Source: an uncultured Clostridia bacterium (GTDB lineage: Bacteria; Bacillota; Clostridia; TANB77; CAG-508). Taken from it: a DNA stretch of 20,659 nt. The DNA is taken from assembly GCA_934169535.1 (NCBI GenBank), contig CAKPOC010000013.1, positions 1 through 20,659 on the forward strand, written 5' to 3'. How positions within the stretch are numbered: the first letter of the stretch is position 1; the number at the start of each line of letters is the position of its first letter. The notes under the pieces are model-generated. The model made no database searches. It saw only the letters and a program-made list of their open reading frames with translations, and was not told where the DNA came from. This document shows, in pieces, positions 6,891 through 13,836 of this stretch. The translations under genes were made by a program, and so were the position numbers.

Positions 6891-8142
6891 ATTTGTATAA
6901 GCATTCTTTTACTGCTTCTTTTAAAATTTCAAGACCTTTTCTTAATGTTTCTTCATCTGTAATAAGTGCTGGCATAATTTTTACTACTGAATCTCCACGT
7001 CCTGCTCTTTCTACAATTACGCCTTTCTTGAATGCTGTTTGTGAAATCTTTTTAGCTAAAGCTCCATTATGAGTTTCAATTCCCCATATAAATCCAATTC
7101 CTCTAATTTCAAAGTTTTTGTTTAATGGTTTTATTTCTTCATTTAGGAATTTTTCTATTATTTTAGATTTTTCTCTAACAGCTTCTTCTATTTTATTTTC
7201 TTTCATAAATTCAAGTCCTGCTTTTGCAGCAACTATTGCAAGTTGGTTTCCTCTAAATGTTCCATTATGTTCGCCTGGGTTCCAAATATCTAGTTCTGGT
7301 TTAAATAAAGTTAAAGCAAATGGTAATCCATAAGCACCTATTGATTTTGATAAAACTACCATATCTGGTACAATTCCAGCTCTTTCGAATGAGAAGAAAG
7401 TTCCAGTTCTTGCACATCCTACTTGAATATCATCTATAATTAATAGTATATCATTTTTTGTGCAGAATTCTCTCAATGCTTTTAAGTATTCTTTTTCAAA
7501 TACCCAAATTCCGCCTTCTGCTTGTACAGTTTCTAATATTAGAGCTGCTGGTTTTTCTATTCCAGAATGGTCATCATCTAAAATTGTTTGCATATATTCT
7601 ATCGTGTCTAAATTTTTAAACATATATGGTGCTGGTATGTGTGTTACATTATTTAAATCAACTCCTGCTCCCTTTCTTGCTGCAGCTTCAGTAGTTAATG
7701 CAAGTGAACCTAAAGTCATTCCATGGAAGCACCCCATTAAACACCAAATATTTCTTCTTTGTTTTACTTTTCTTGCAAGTTTAAGCGCTGCCTCAACTGC
7801 ATTTGTTCCAGTAGGTCCTGGAAATTGAATTTTGTAATTTAGTCCTCTTGGTTTTAAAATTTCTTCTTCAAAATAAGAAATAAATTCTTCCTTTGGCTTT
7901 GTGTACATATCTAAAGCATGCATTATTCCATCATGTTCTAAATATTCTACAATTCTTTTTTTAATAAATTCATTATTGTGGCCATAGTTTAATGCTCCTG
8001 CACCACAGAAAAAGTCTATGTATTCTTTTCCATTTACATCTTTAATAATTGCTCCTTTTGCTGTATCTAGCTCCTCTGTAAAAACTCTGCAATATGATCT
8101 AACTTCTGATTCATATTTTTCAAAAACTTCTGTATCTTTCAT
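6889..8142 (-). CDS. ectB: EctB-type L-2,4-diaminobutyrate:2-oxoglutarate aminotransferase
   Basis: This 417-residue PLP enzyme is a class III aminotransferase that by family converts L-aspartate 4-semialdehyde and glutamate to L-2,4-diaminobutyrate. It matches EctB closely along its length: ESEVRSYCR (11-19), FFCGAGALNYGHNN (44-57), RGLNYKIQFPGPTGTNAVEA (99-118), IIDDIQ (about 235-240) and EHNGTFRGNQ (291-300). The PLP lysine is K266 in LSKSIGAYGLP. Length is normal for the family. The ATG is 11 nt past the end of the GatD-like gene with GGAGGAAAAAT before it, so it is the last gene of a three-gene operon. No ectA or ectC follows, so an ectoine pathway is not supported here. Its product may be used by the ligase encoded upstream (inference). 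A different omega-amino substrate cannot be excluded. Confidence 0.87.
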   Translation of the reverse strand: MKDTEVFEKYESEVRSYCRVFTEELDTAKGAIIKDVNGKEYIDFFCGAGALNYGHNNEFIKKRIVEYLEHDGIMHALDMYTKPKEEFISYFEEEILKPRGLNYKIQFPGPTGTNAVEAALKLARKVKQRRNIWCLMGCFHGMTLGSLALTTEAAARKGAGVDLNNVTHIPAPYMFKNLDTIEYMQTILDDDHSGIEKPAALILETVQAEGGIWVFEKEYLKALREFCTKNDILLIIDDIQVGCARTGTFFSFERAGIVPDMVVLSKSIGAYGLPFALTLFKPELDIWNPGEHNGTFRGNQLAIVAAKAGLEFMKENKIEEAVREKSKIIEKFLNEEIKPLNKNFEIRGIGFIWGIETHNGALAKKISQTAFKKGVIVERAGRGDSVVKIMPALITDEETLRKGLEILKEAVKECLYK

Positions 8143-8153
8143 TATTTTTCCTC

Positions 8154-8876
8154 CTAATCGAATTTTATTGTTGTTTTTTCAAACTCTTTAAGTCTAATGT
8201 CATAACATTTATTTGCTACTTCTTCAAATGCTATTTTATCTATTTTTATATCTAGCAAGCTTAATATATATTTTGTAAATGCTGGATTTACAACAAGAAG
8301 TGGCCCTAAAACGTAAGTTCCCATAAAATTATTTATTTTAATACCTTCATATTTTGATTCTTTGTTTATTCCATCTCCTCTGATTACTTCAAATAAATAA
8401 TTTTGCGAATTGTCACCATAAGACATGCTAAATTGAGATTTGAATCCTTCTATTTTAATATTTTCAAATTCACCTAAAAACAATGAATTATATCTATCCA
8501 TCATTTTTCTTTTGGCATATAGTCCTGTTAAAGCTAGTCCTTCTATTTTGCTTCCATCTTCATTTTGAATGTAGTCACCAAATATTTCTAAAGCATTTCC
8601 TATTACTAAAAATATTTGATTTTCTTCTATTTTTTGTTTTATTTGCTCCTTGTAAGGCTTTAAAGCATTAATAACTAATTCTTGTGAATGCTCTGTCATT
8701 GGCGCCATATAAACCATGTCTATTTTTTCAGTTAAAAATTTGGGCTTTTCAGAAATTGCTGTGTTTATTACTTCTATTTCATCTGTAGTTTCTTGGAAAT
8801 ATTTTATATTAAACATATTTCCAAACAAATTACATATTTCGGGAAATAGTACTTCTACTTTTTTCAAATTATTCAT
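8154..8876 (-). CDS. gatD: GatD-like glutamine amidotransferase lacking its catalytic Cys and His
   Basis: This protein is 240 residues, near the usual GatD length. In MurT/GatD complexes GatD hydrolyses glutamine and passes ammonia to MurT for amidation of lipid II D-glutamate. The family fold is recognisable: NLFGNMFNIKYF near the start, LVIGNALEIFGDY (90-102) and MGTYVLGPLLVVNP (185-198). The usual LxICGGYQLLG nucleophile turn has become LVIGNALEIFG, leaving G93/N94 where the cysteine should be. The usual GTYLHGPLL has become GTYVLGPLL, replacing the catalytic histidine with L190. The usual GGGQD and FENH segments are also changed (APMTE 58-62, FKSQ 145-148). It should therefore be glutaminase-dead, perhaps a structural subunit. 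It overlaps the murT-like gene by 8 nt. GGAG abuts the ATG, so a TTG at 8867 (237 residues) may be the true start. Confidence 0.82.
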   Translation of the reverse strand: MNNLKKVEVLFPEICNLFGNMFNIKYFQETTDEIEVINTAISEKPKFLTEKIDMVYMAPMTEHSQELVINALKPYKEQIKQKIEENQIFLVIGNALEIFGDYIQNEDGSKIEGLALTGLYAKRKMMDRYNSLFLGEFENIKIEGFKSQFSMSYGDNSQNYLFEVIRGDGINKESKYEGIKINNFMGTYVLGPLLVVNPAFTKYILSLLDIKIDKIAFEEVANKCYDIRLKEFEKTTIKFD

Positions 8877-10233
8877 CTCCTAATCTTTGTTTTAGTTTGT
8901 CACATACAGTGTTTGCAATTTTATTTGTGTATACATCATATAAAACATATACATCATTACCTTTTTGTAAGCTTACTTTGCTTGCAGTATCTTCTGGCTT
9001 ATCTGTAATTACAATTTTTTCATTTGGAACACCTGCTAAAAGTAGTCGTAAATAAAAATCTTCTTTTCTTGGTCCTCCTATAATGATTTTTTTAATAGAA
9101 TCATCATTTAAAAACTCAAAATCGCAATCGTACAACCAAACTATGCTCTCTGAAGTTTCTTTTGCGTCAAAATAATCATATAAAAGAAGTATTATTTCTT
9201 TAGTTCCTGGTTCCTTTTTTACATAGTCAAATACACATGAGCAAGCAATTGGATTTTGACCTTTTGCTAAATGTTTTATAATATTTACTCCATTTACTTC
9301 CTCTTTTTTATATCTTGTTTCAGAAATGCTAGAACTGTCTAAAATTTCTTTAATTTTTTCGTTTTCAATTCCAAGTTTAGTTAGAGCTGTAATTGCCGCA
9401 ATCATATTATACATGTTAAAAATACTGTCAGATAGCATTTTGTAAGTTGTTTTTTTATTGTTTCCTTCTACAACAATTGTTTTTTCATCATAATTTACAT
9501 TAGAAATTTTATAATCTGCAACTGGCGATTTAAAGTTACAATTTGGGCAATACGCATTTCCTATATGGTGATACCTTACATAGTTATATTTTAACTGTGT
9601 ACTGCAATTTGGGCAAATTCTGACATCATTTATTATATTTATTGATTTTTCTAAATCACTTGGTAATTTATCTATTGCAAAATATGTTTTTTCATTTTTA
9701 TCAGTTCCAAGCCTACTACTAATTAAATCATCTGCATTTAATATTAATTTTGTTTCTTCTGGAATTGCACTATTTATTATTCCAAAAATATACTCTGCAT
9801 GAGCATTTCTTCTAATAGAATCCCTAAATAAATTTGTGCATAGCAAATATGTTGGTTTTAAGTATGGTAGCACTTTTAGTGAGCTTCTTTCATCCATTTC
9901 TATTACTGCAATATCTGCCTTAGATTTATTAAAAAATCCTGTACCTTGTAACAAACATACACAAATGCCAGAAGCAATATTTCCACCCATTCGGTTGTTT
10001 ATTACTTTTTGCCCAGCCTTTTGCAAGCAGTCACTTAGTAAATTACTTACTGTTGTTTTCCCATTTGTTCCTGTTACTACTATTATTTTTTCAGGTTTTG
10101 CTATATATTTAAGAAAATTTGGGCAAATGGCAAGTGCCACTTTACCAGGTACATGAGTTCCATTTGTTCCTAAAACTTTTAGTATAAATCTTGCTAACTT
10201 TGCCATATAAAAGGCTAAATAAAATCTTATCAT
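8869..10233 (-). CDS. murT: MurT-like Mur ligase-family subunit
   Basis: This 454-residue protein is of normal length for MurT, the ATP-dependent ligase subunit that activates the D-glutamate carboxylate of lipid II for amidation. Visible features are the N-terminal THVPGKVAL, the ATP P-loop GTNGKTT (55-61), NRMGGNIASG (80-89), VIEMDE (110-115), LNADD (165-169), and the MurT-specific zinc ribbon CPNC (207-210)/CPNC (229-232) with YHHIGNAYCPNCNF between. The C-terminal DUF1727-like part is present but diverged. The normally well-kept NLFRDQLDRYGE reads NLFRDSIRRNAHAE (134-147), and the DGRDVSW-like stretch reads DAKETSESIVW (356-366). The ATG at 10233 has GAGGAAGA upstream. It leads an operon with the cysteine-less GatD-like gene and ectB. 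The nucleotide-binding core looks active; the amine it uses is uncertain. Confidence 0.85.
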   Translation of the reverse strand: MIRFYLAFYMAKLARFILKVLGTNGTHVPGKVALAICPNFLKYIAKPEKIIVVTGTNGKTTVSNLLSDCLQKAGQKVINNRMGGNIASGICVCLLQGTGFFNKSKADIAVIEMDERSSLKVLPYLKPTYLLCTNLFRDSIRRNAHAEYIFGIINSAIPEETKLILNADDLISSRLGTDKNEKTYFAIDKLPSDLEKSINIINDVRICPNCSTQLKYNYVRYHHIGNAYCPNCNFKSPVADYKISNVNYDEKTIVVEGNNKKTTYKMLSDSIFNMYNMIAAITALTKLGIENEKIKEILDSSSISETRYKKEEVNGVNIIKHLAKGQNPIACSCVFDYVKKEPGTKEIILLLYDYFDAKETSESIVWLYDCDFEFLNDDSIKKIIIGGPRKEDFYLRLLLAGVPNEKIVITDKPEDTASKVSLQKGNDVYVLYDVYTNKIANTVCDKLKQRLGDE

Positions 10234-10265
10234 TTCTCTTCCTCTTTTTGTTTTAATCTATCGGT

Positions 10266-10294
10266 ATTATAATACTTTATTTGCTATATGTAAA
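10266..10294 (-). promoter_or_regulatory. Promoter of the murT-gatD-ectB operon
   Basis: On the minus strand TTTACA (10289-10294), a 17-nt spacer and TATAAT (10266-10271) lie 32 nt before the start codon. No other strong promoter or terminator was seen inside the operon. Confidence 0.75.
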
Positions 10295-10306
10295 TGATTT
10301 TATGAC

Positions 10307-10348
10307 AAAAATGTAGCAAAAATGTTATAGTAAAATCCTTACATTTTT
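10307..10348. repeat. Three copies of AAAAATGT upstream of the murT-like operon
   Basis: AAAAATGT occurs at 10307-10314 and 10318-10325 in direct orientation, 11 bp apart (one helical turn), and inverted as ACATTTTT at 10341-10348. All lie upstream of the murT -35. They could be binding sites for the divergent small regulator, but AT-rich DNA makes chance copies possible. Confidence 0.35.
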
Positions 10349-10361
10349 ATGTTCATTCTCC

Positions 10362-10380
10362 ATTGACGAAAAAAGTCAAT
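10362..10380. repeat. Inverted repeat ATTGAC-N7-GTCAAT, possible operator
   Basis: The 6-bp arms (10362-10367 and 10375-10380) are perfect and span 19 bp, a common size for Cro/C1-type operators. It lies between the two divergent promoters, just upstream of that of the small regulator. Confidence 0.4.
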
Positions 10381-10390
10381 ATACATTTCT

Positions 10391-10419
10391 TTGAAAATAT
10401 TATATAAATAATTTATATA
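10391..10419 (+). promoter_or_regulatory. Probable promoter of the small HTH regulator
   Basis: TTGAAA (10391-10396) and TATATA (10414-10419) are 17 nt apart; TATAAT at 10416-10421 is an alternative -10 with 19 nt spacing. The start codon follows about 27 nt later. Confidence 0.4.
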
Positions 10420-10446
10420 ATTATGTAATAATATTTGGAGTATTAA

Positions 10447-10653
10447 ATGATTCAAGAAAAAAGACGAAAACTACATTTGACACAAGAAGATATGTGTAAA
10501 AAATTAGGAATAAGCCTAAGGCATTATGTTAGAATTGATAATGAGCAAGCTATGCCAAGGCGTGATATTTTAAAAAAGCTTATAACTGAGCTACATATGA
10601 CCAATGAAGAAATTGGGGAATATATAAAGGAACTCACAAAAAATGCGTCATAA
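10447..10653 (+). CDS. Small Cro/C1-type helix-turn-helix regulator
   Basis: This 68-residue cytoplasmic DNA-binding protein is little more than a single XRE helix-turn-helix domain. KRRKLHLTQEDMCKKLGISL covers the first two helices with the typical LTQEDMCKKLGIS turn. RHYVRIDNEQAMPRRDILKKL resembles the usual recognition and following helix, in which xYxRIExGxxxPxxxxLxKL is common. The ATG follows GGAG with 6 nt spacing. It is divergent from the murT-like operon and 86 nt upstream of a secreted protein gene on the same strand. It is a candidate regulator of either, and of itself via the inverted repeat at 10362-10380. No ligand domain is present. Confidence 0.85.
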   Translation: MIQEKRRKLHLTQEDMCKKLGISLRHYVRIDNEQAMPRRDILKKLITELHMTNEEIGEYIKELTKNAS

Positions 10654-10694
10654 AAAACTATAGTAAAATTTTATTAATTTTTCTATGGTTTTTT
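10652..10694 (+). terminator. Weak terminator-like hairpin after the HTH gene
   Basis: AAAAAACTATAG (10652-10663) pairs with CTATGGTTTTTT (10683-10694) with one G-U pair and a 19-nt loop. The 3' arm itself ends in six T residues. The stem is AT-rich, so termination is probably partial and some transcripts may continue into the next gene. Confidence 0.4.
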
Positions 10695-10739
10695 ATTTGT
10701 TTTTATGTTATTCTATATCCATAGAAAGGATATAAACTA

Positions 10740-11474
10740 ATGAAAATTTCAAAAAACATGCTAAAAGTGATTATTATTTTAATTTTATTTATTATTTCAA
10801 TCTTTCTTATTTTTGTTAATTATTTTGATATACAAAGGAAAAATGCAACAGATAACATTATAGAGGACGCAAACAATTTAAATTCTGCTATGTCTTTTAG
10901 TCTAACTTCTGCTTCTTTTTACAGCTCTGCTTATGCTAATAATGAAAAAGTTCAAGGACAATCTATTTATTTAAATTTATATCAATATACTGATATTGCA
11001 TTGAACCTTTCTTCTTTAGGTGATTTTGATGTAGAAAAAATATATATTGATAATTTTTCTGAAAACATATTTTATTATAAAAATTTATATGATTTTGGAA
11101 AATATGAAGAGAAAGATTTTGTAGATAAAATAGAATATGAAGTGATAGATACTTCTCAAGAATTAGATTTTTCAAAGCCACAAATTTATAAAGATTTATC
11201 TAATCCTATAACATTTGAGGTTTCAAGGTTAATTGCCGAAAATAAAGAAATTACTAATGTGGAAAAAATCACTCACAACGGTAGTCTTTTAAAAACTGCT
11301 GGAATAAAGCTTTCAGATATCGCAAATAAAGTTTCTTTTAAACTTCATGTAATTACTTCGGATAGTTCCGAACATTCTGTTCAAGTAACACTTAATGTTC
11401 CTTTGTCAAATTCTAGTTCTTCTATTTATGACAGTTCATTTTATGAAGAAGATTTTATTAATACAAAATTTTAG
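10740..11474 (+). CDS. Membrane-anchored exported protein of unknown function
   Basis: I do not recognise this 244-residue protein. The N-terminus (KISKNMLK, then a hydrophobic stretch at about 9-29) looks like an uncleaved signal anchor: there is no clear AxA site, and a charged DIQRK follows. The remaining 215 residues should lie outside the membrane and are polar, rich in Ser, Asn and acidic residues, with alternating patterns such as VSFKLHVITSDSSEHSVQVTLNVP (about 202-225, shown in part: VSFKLHVI and VQVTLNVP) that suggest beta strands. It has no cysteine. AGAAAGGA lies 9 nt before the ATG. It may be transcribed with the HTH gene upstream. A pilin-like minor surface protein is conceivable, but no GFxxxE processing motif is visible. 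Confidence 0.7.
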   Translation: MKISKNMLKVIIILILFIISIFLIFVNYFDIQRKNATDNIIEDANNLNSAMSFSLTSASFYSSAYANNEKVQGQSIYLNLYQYTDIALNLSSLGDFDVEKIYIDNFSENIFYYKNLYDFGKYEEKDFVDKIEYEVIDTSQELDFSKPQIYKDLSNPITFEVSRLIAENKEITNVEKITHNGSLLKTAGIKLSDIANKVSFKLHVITSDSSEHSVQVTLNVPLSNSSSSIYDSSFYEEDFINTKF

Positions 11475-11475
11475 C

Positions 11476-11522
11476 AAAAAATATGCCCCAATGTTAGATA
11501 AATACTAATATTGAGGGTATTT
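11476..11522. terminator. Bidirectional terminator between the exported-protein gene and truB
   Basis: ATGCCCCAATGTTAG (about 11483-11497) pairs with CTAATATTGAGGGTAT (11505-11520) with G-U pairs and one bulge around a 7-nt loop. On the minus strand it is followed by TTTTTTGC, ending the nusA-truB operon. On the plus strand it is followed by TTTATTTAAAT. Confidence 0.7.
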
Positions 11523-11525
11523 TAT

Positions 11526-12383
11526 TTAAATATTTATTATAATGTCTCTTTTTACTTTATTATTTTCTGCAATTCCTAAGCCTATAAATTTATTCTCCAC
11601 GTAAATTCTAACTACTCCATCTTTTACATTTTGGCTAATTTTAACTCCATTTAAGAATGCTTTTTCTTTACTTTTATTAATTTCTATTAGGGGTTCATTT
11701 TTGAATAATTCTTCAATGCTTATTAGGTCTTTTTCAAAATTTATATTGTCTAATGTTTTTGCATTTTCTATTTTAAACTGTCCTACTTGCGTTCTTCGTA
11801 AGTTTTTCATAAATCCTACAGTTTCAAGCTTTTTTGCAATATCTTCGCATAAACTTCTGATATATGTCCCTTTTGAGCAGCTTACTTTAAACTTTATTGT
11901 ATTTTCATTTTTATTTGTTCTTATCAATTTAATGCTATATATCTCTATATTTCTTGGCTTTATTTTTACCTCTTGATTTTTCCTTGCATATTCATAAAGT
12001 TTTTTACCATTTACTTTAATTGCAGAATATATTGGTGGAATTTGAGTTTGCTTTCCTACAAAGTCTTGTAGTACATCTTCCAATTTTTTTATATTGCTAA
12101 AAATCCATTGTGGTACTTCTTTTTCTTCTATTATCTCTCCTTCAATGTCTGCTGTTGTTGTCTTTTTACCAAGCTGTAGCTCTACTTCATATTCTTTATC
12201 ATGATTTATTAAATACTTAGAAACTTTAGTTGCATCTCCTATTAAAAGTGGTAAAACTCCTGTGGCATTTGGATCAAGTGTTCCGGTATGTCCAGTTTTT
12301 GTTTTGGCCATTTTTTTTACACATGCTACTACATCATGCGAAGTATAGTTTTTTTCTTTATCTATTAAAATAATTCCATTCAT
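11526..12383 (-). CDS. truB: tRNA pseudouridine(55) synthase
   Basis: TruB converts uridine 55 in the T-loop of tRNAs to pseudouridine. At 285 residues it is the normal bacterial length. The catalytic motif GHTGTLDPNATGVLP is at 31-45 with the nucleophile D37. The N-terminal GIILIDKEKNYTSHDVV, the KYLINHDKEYEVELQLGKKT segment, YSAIKVNGKKLYEYAR and a CSKGTYIRSL motif in mid-protein are all typical. The C-terminus carries a short PUA-like region. The ATG follows GAGGAAAA. It is the last gene of the rimP-nusA-infB operon, separated from nrnA by a short hairpin. No ribF follows, unlike in many Firmicutes. Confidence 0.97.
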   Translation of the reverse strand: MNGIILIDKEKNYTSHDVVACVKKMAKTKTGHTGTLDPNATGVLPLLIGDATKVSKYLINHDKEYEVELQLGKKTTTADIEGEIIEEKEVPQWIFSNIKKLEDVLQDFVGKQTQIPPIYSAIKVNGKKLYEYARKNQEVKIKPRNIEIYSIKLIRTNKNENTIKFKVSCSKGTYIRSLCEDIAKKLETVGFMKNLRRTQVGQFKIENAKTLDNINFEKDLISIEELFKNEPLIEINKSKEKAFLNGVKISQNVKDGVVRIYVENKFIGLGIAENNKVKRDIIINI

Positions 12384-12407
12384 TTTTTATTTTCCTCATT
12401 ACAAATT

Positions 12408-12427
12408 AAGACCGATTTCTCGGCCTT
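12408..12427 (-). other. GAAA-loop hairpin between nrnA and truB
   Basis: On the minus strand AAGGCCGA and TCGGTCTT pair (one G-U) around a GAAA loop, immediately after the nrnA stop. The following bases are AATTTGTAATG, a poor U-tract, so it is more likely an attenuator or mRNA-stability element than a full terminator. Confidence 0.5.
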
Positions 12428-12431
12428 AAAA

Positions 12432-13382
12432 TTATTTTATACAAGTTTTTACTCTATTTAAAATTTGGTTTTTAGCTTGCTCTATTGTTCCTTGAACAGT
12501 GCATGCTGCGGCTTTTATATGTCCGCCGCCACCAAACATTAATGCAACTTGTGCAACATTTACGTAATCTTTAGCTCTAAGCGAACATCTTGCTCCTTTA
12601 GGTGTATCTCTTATAAACATAGAAACTTCAACACCTTCAACGTTTAAGCCTATGTTTACTATTCCGTCGTAGTCTCCATTTTTGCTACCTAGTCTTTCTT
12701 CATCTTCCTTTGAAATATATGTATAAGCAATTTTTCCATCTTCAAAAAATTCCATTCTGCTTTGTGCAAGCTTTTGAAGTTCAAATTGCACCTTGCTTTT
12801 ATCGCAAAATACTTTTTGATATATTTTTGATATGTTTATTCCTGTGTCACAAAGTTCTGCTGTAATTCTAAATGTTTCAGATGTTACTGAATCATTTCTA
12901 AAGCCATTTGTATCAGTAATAATTCCTGCAATTAAGCAAGTTGCCATATCTTTGGTAATTTCTATATTAAAATATTTGAAAACTACGTATAATAGTTGTG
13001 TACATGCTGGCGCTTCTTGGTCTACAAAATTGTAGTCTGCATACATTGAGTTCATTCCATGGTGGTCTATGCTAACTTTGCTTTTTGCATTTTCAAAATA
13101 TTTAAAAAAGCTTGATATTAGCTTAGTTGTAGCACAATCAAGTGTTATTACTAAATCGTAGCTTTGAACATCGCTTTGTTTAATAATTGTATCTGCTCCT
13201 GGTAAAAATGAAAACTCCTTTGGGTATTCTGGCATTATTAAATCTGCTTTTTTCCCCATCTGTTCTAGTGCAAGTTTCATTGCAAGGCAAGAGCCTATTG
13301 CGTCACCATCTGGATTTTCATGTCCTAATAATACTATTGAATCTGCTTTTTTTATTTCTTCTAATATGTTGTCTAAAGTCAT
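12432..13382 (-). CDS. nrnA: DHH/DHHA1 phosphoesterase, oligoribonuclease/pAp phosphatase
   Basis: NrnA degrades short oligoribonucleotides and dephosphorylates 3'-phosphoadenosine 5'-phosphate in the cytoplasm using manganese. This 316-residue protein has the DHH-family metal motifs: GHENPDGDAIGS (20-31), an LDCAT motif near residue 80, SIDHHGMN near 105, and a later TDTNGF segment. The C-terminal DHHA1 domain ends with the substrate-binding GGGGHIKAAAC. Its length fits the family (about 310-320). AAGGAG precedes the ATG at 13382. Its place between rbfA and truB is conserved in many Firmicutes, which supports the NrnA assignment over other DHH proteins such as RecJ or GdpP. Confidence 0.93.
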   Translation of the reverse strand: MTLDNILEEIKKADSIVLLGHENPDGDAIGSCLAMKLALEQMGKKADLIMPEYPKEFSFLPGADTIIKQSDVQSYDLVITLDCATTKLISSFFKYFENAKSKVSIDHHGMNSMYADYNFVDQEAPACTQLLYVVFKYFNIEITKDMATCLIAGIITDTNGFRNDSVTSETFRITAELCDTGINISKIYQKVFCDKSKVQFELQKLAQSRMEFFEDGKIAYTYISKEDEERLGSKNGDYDGIVNIGLNVEGVEVSMFIRDTPKGARCSLRAKDYVNVAQVALMFGGGGHIKAAACTVQGTIEQAKNQILNRVKTCIK

Positions 13383-13404
13383 TGGATTCTCCTTTTTGTA
13401 TTAA

Positions 13405-13437
13405 AGCAAGAAGGGGATTTTCTCCCCTAGTTTTGCT
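13405..13437 (-). other. Hairpin between rbfA and nrnA
   Basis: AGGGGA (13412-13417) pairs with TCCCCT (13423-13428), and outer arms AGCAA/TTGCT (13405-13409 and 13433-13437) also pair. On the minus strand TTTAATAC follows. It may be a partial terminator or an RNA processing site that sets nrnA-truB levels below those of the upstream genes. Confidence 0.5.
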
Positions 13438-13446
13438 CATAGCAAA

Positions 13447-13824
13447 TTATTTATTTTTAAATTTTTCATCTTGTTTTTTTATTTCTCTTAATAAGCTATC
13501 AATTCTTTCTCCATGCTCTATTGAATCATCATATTCAAAAACTAGCTCTGGAGTAATTCTTAAATTTACTTTTTTAGCTAAACTTGATCTCATAAATCCT
13601 GAAGATTCTTTTAGTCCCTCTAGTGTTTGTTCATTATCCTTTGCATTTAAAATACTAACATAAACTTTAGCATATTTTAAATCTGGTGTAACTTTTACCT
13701 TTGTAACACTTATCATTCCTGTTACATTTGGATTTTTTACTTCATAATCTATAATTTGACTTAATGCTTTTCTTATTTCTTCATTAACTCTGCCAAGTCT
13801 TGCTTCTTGTTTATTATTACGCAT
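13447..13824 (-). CDS. rbfA: 30S ribosome-binding factor A
   Basis: RbfA is a KH-fold assembly factor that binds 16S rRNA and helps mature the small subunit, especially in the cold. This 125-residue protein shows the family pattern: RLGRVNEEIRKALSQII at 9-25, then NPNVTGMISVTKVKVTPDLKYAKVYVS with the conserved TxVxVxxDLxxAxVYVS core, a helix with GFMRSSLAKKVNLRITPELVFEYD, and a basic tail KKQDEKFKNK. The ATG at 13824 lies 12 nt after infB with AAAGGA before it. The infB-rbfA order is near-universal. Confidence 0.97.
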   Translation of the reverse strand: MRNNKQEARLGRVNEEIRKALSQIIDYEVKNPNVTGMISVTKVKVTPDLKYAKVYVSILNAKDNEQTLEGLKESSGFMRSSLAKKVNLRITPELVFEYDDSIEHGERIDSLLREIKKQDEKFKNK

Positions 13825-13836
13825 TTCTTATCCTTT

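Noticed and set aside
7460..7828. 122-codon plus-strand frame opposite ectB
   Set aside because: It is a shadow of a fully conserved aminotransferase gene on the other strand.
6889..8142. Ectoine biosynthesis cluster
   Set aside because: Only the ectB-type gene is present. No ectA acetyltransferase or ectC synthase lies beside it, and the neighbours are a Mur-type ligase and a GatD-like protein.
10362..10373. Possible Spo0A box (ATTGACGAAAAA) upstream of the HTH gene
   Set aside because: It differs from the TTTGTCGAAAAA consensus at two positions including the core, and the bases are better explained as one arm of an inverted repeat. Sporulation of this organism is not established.
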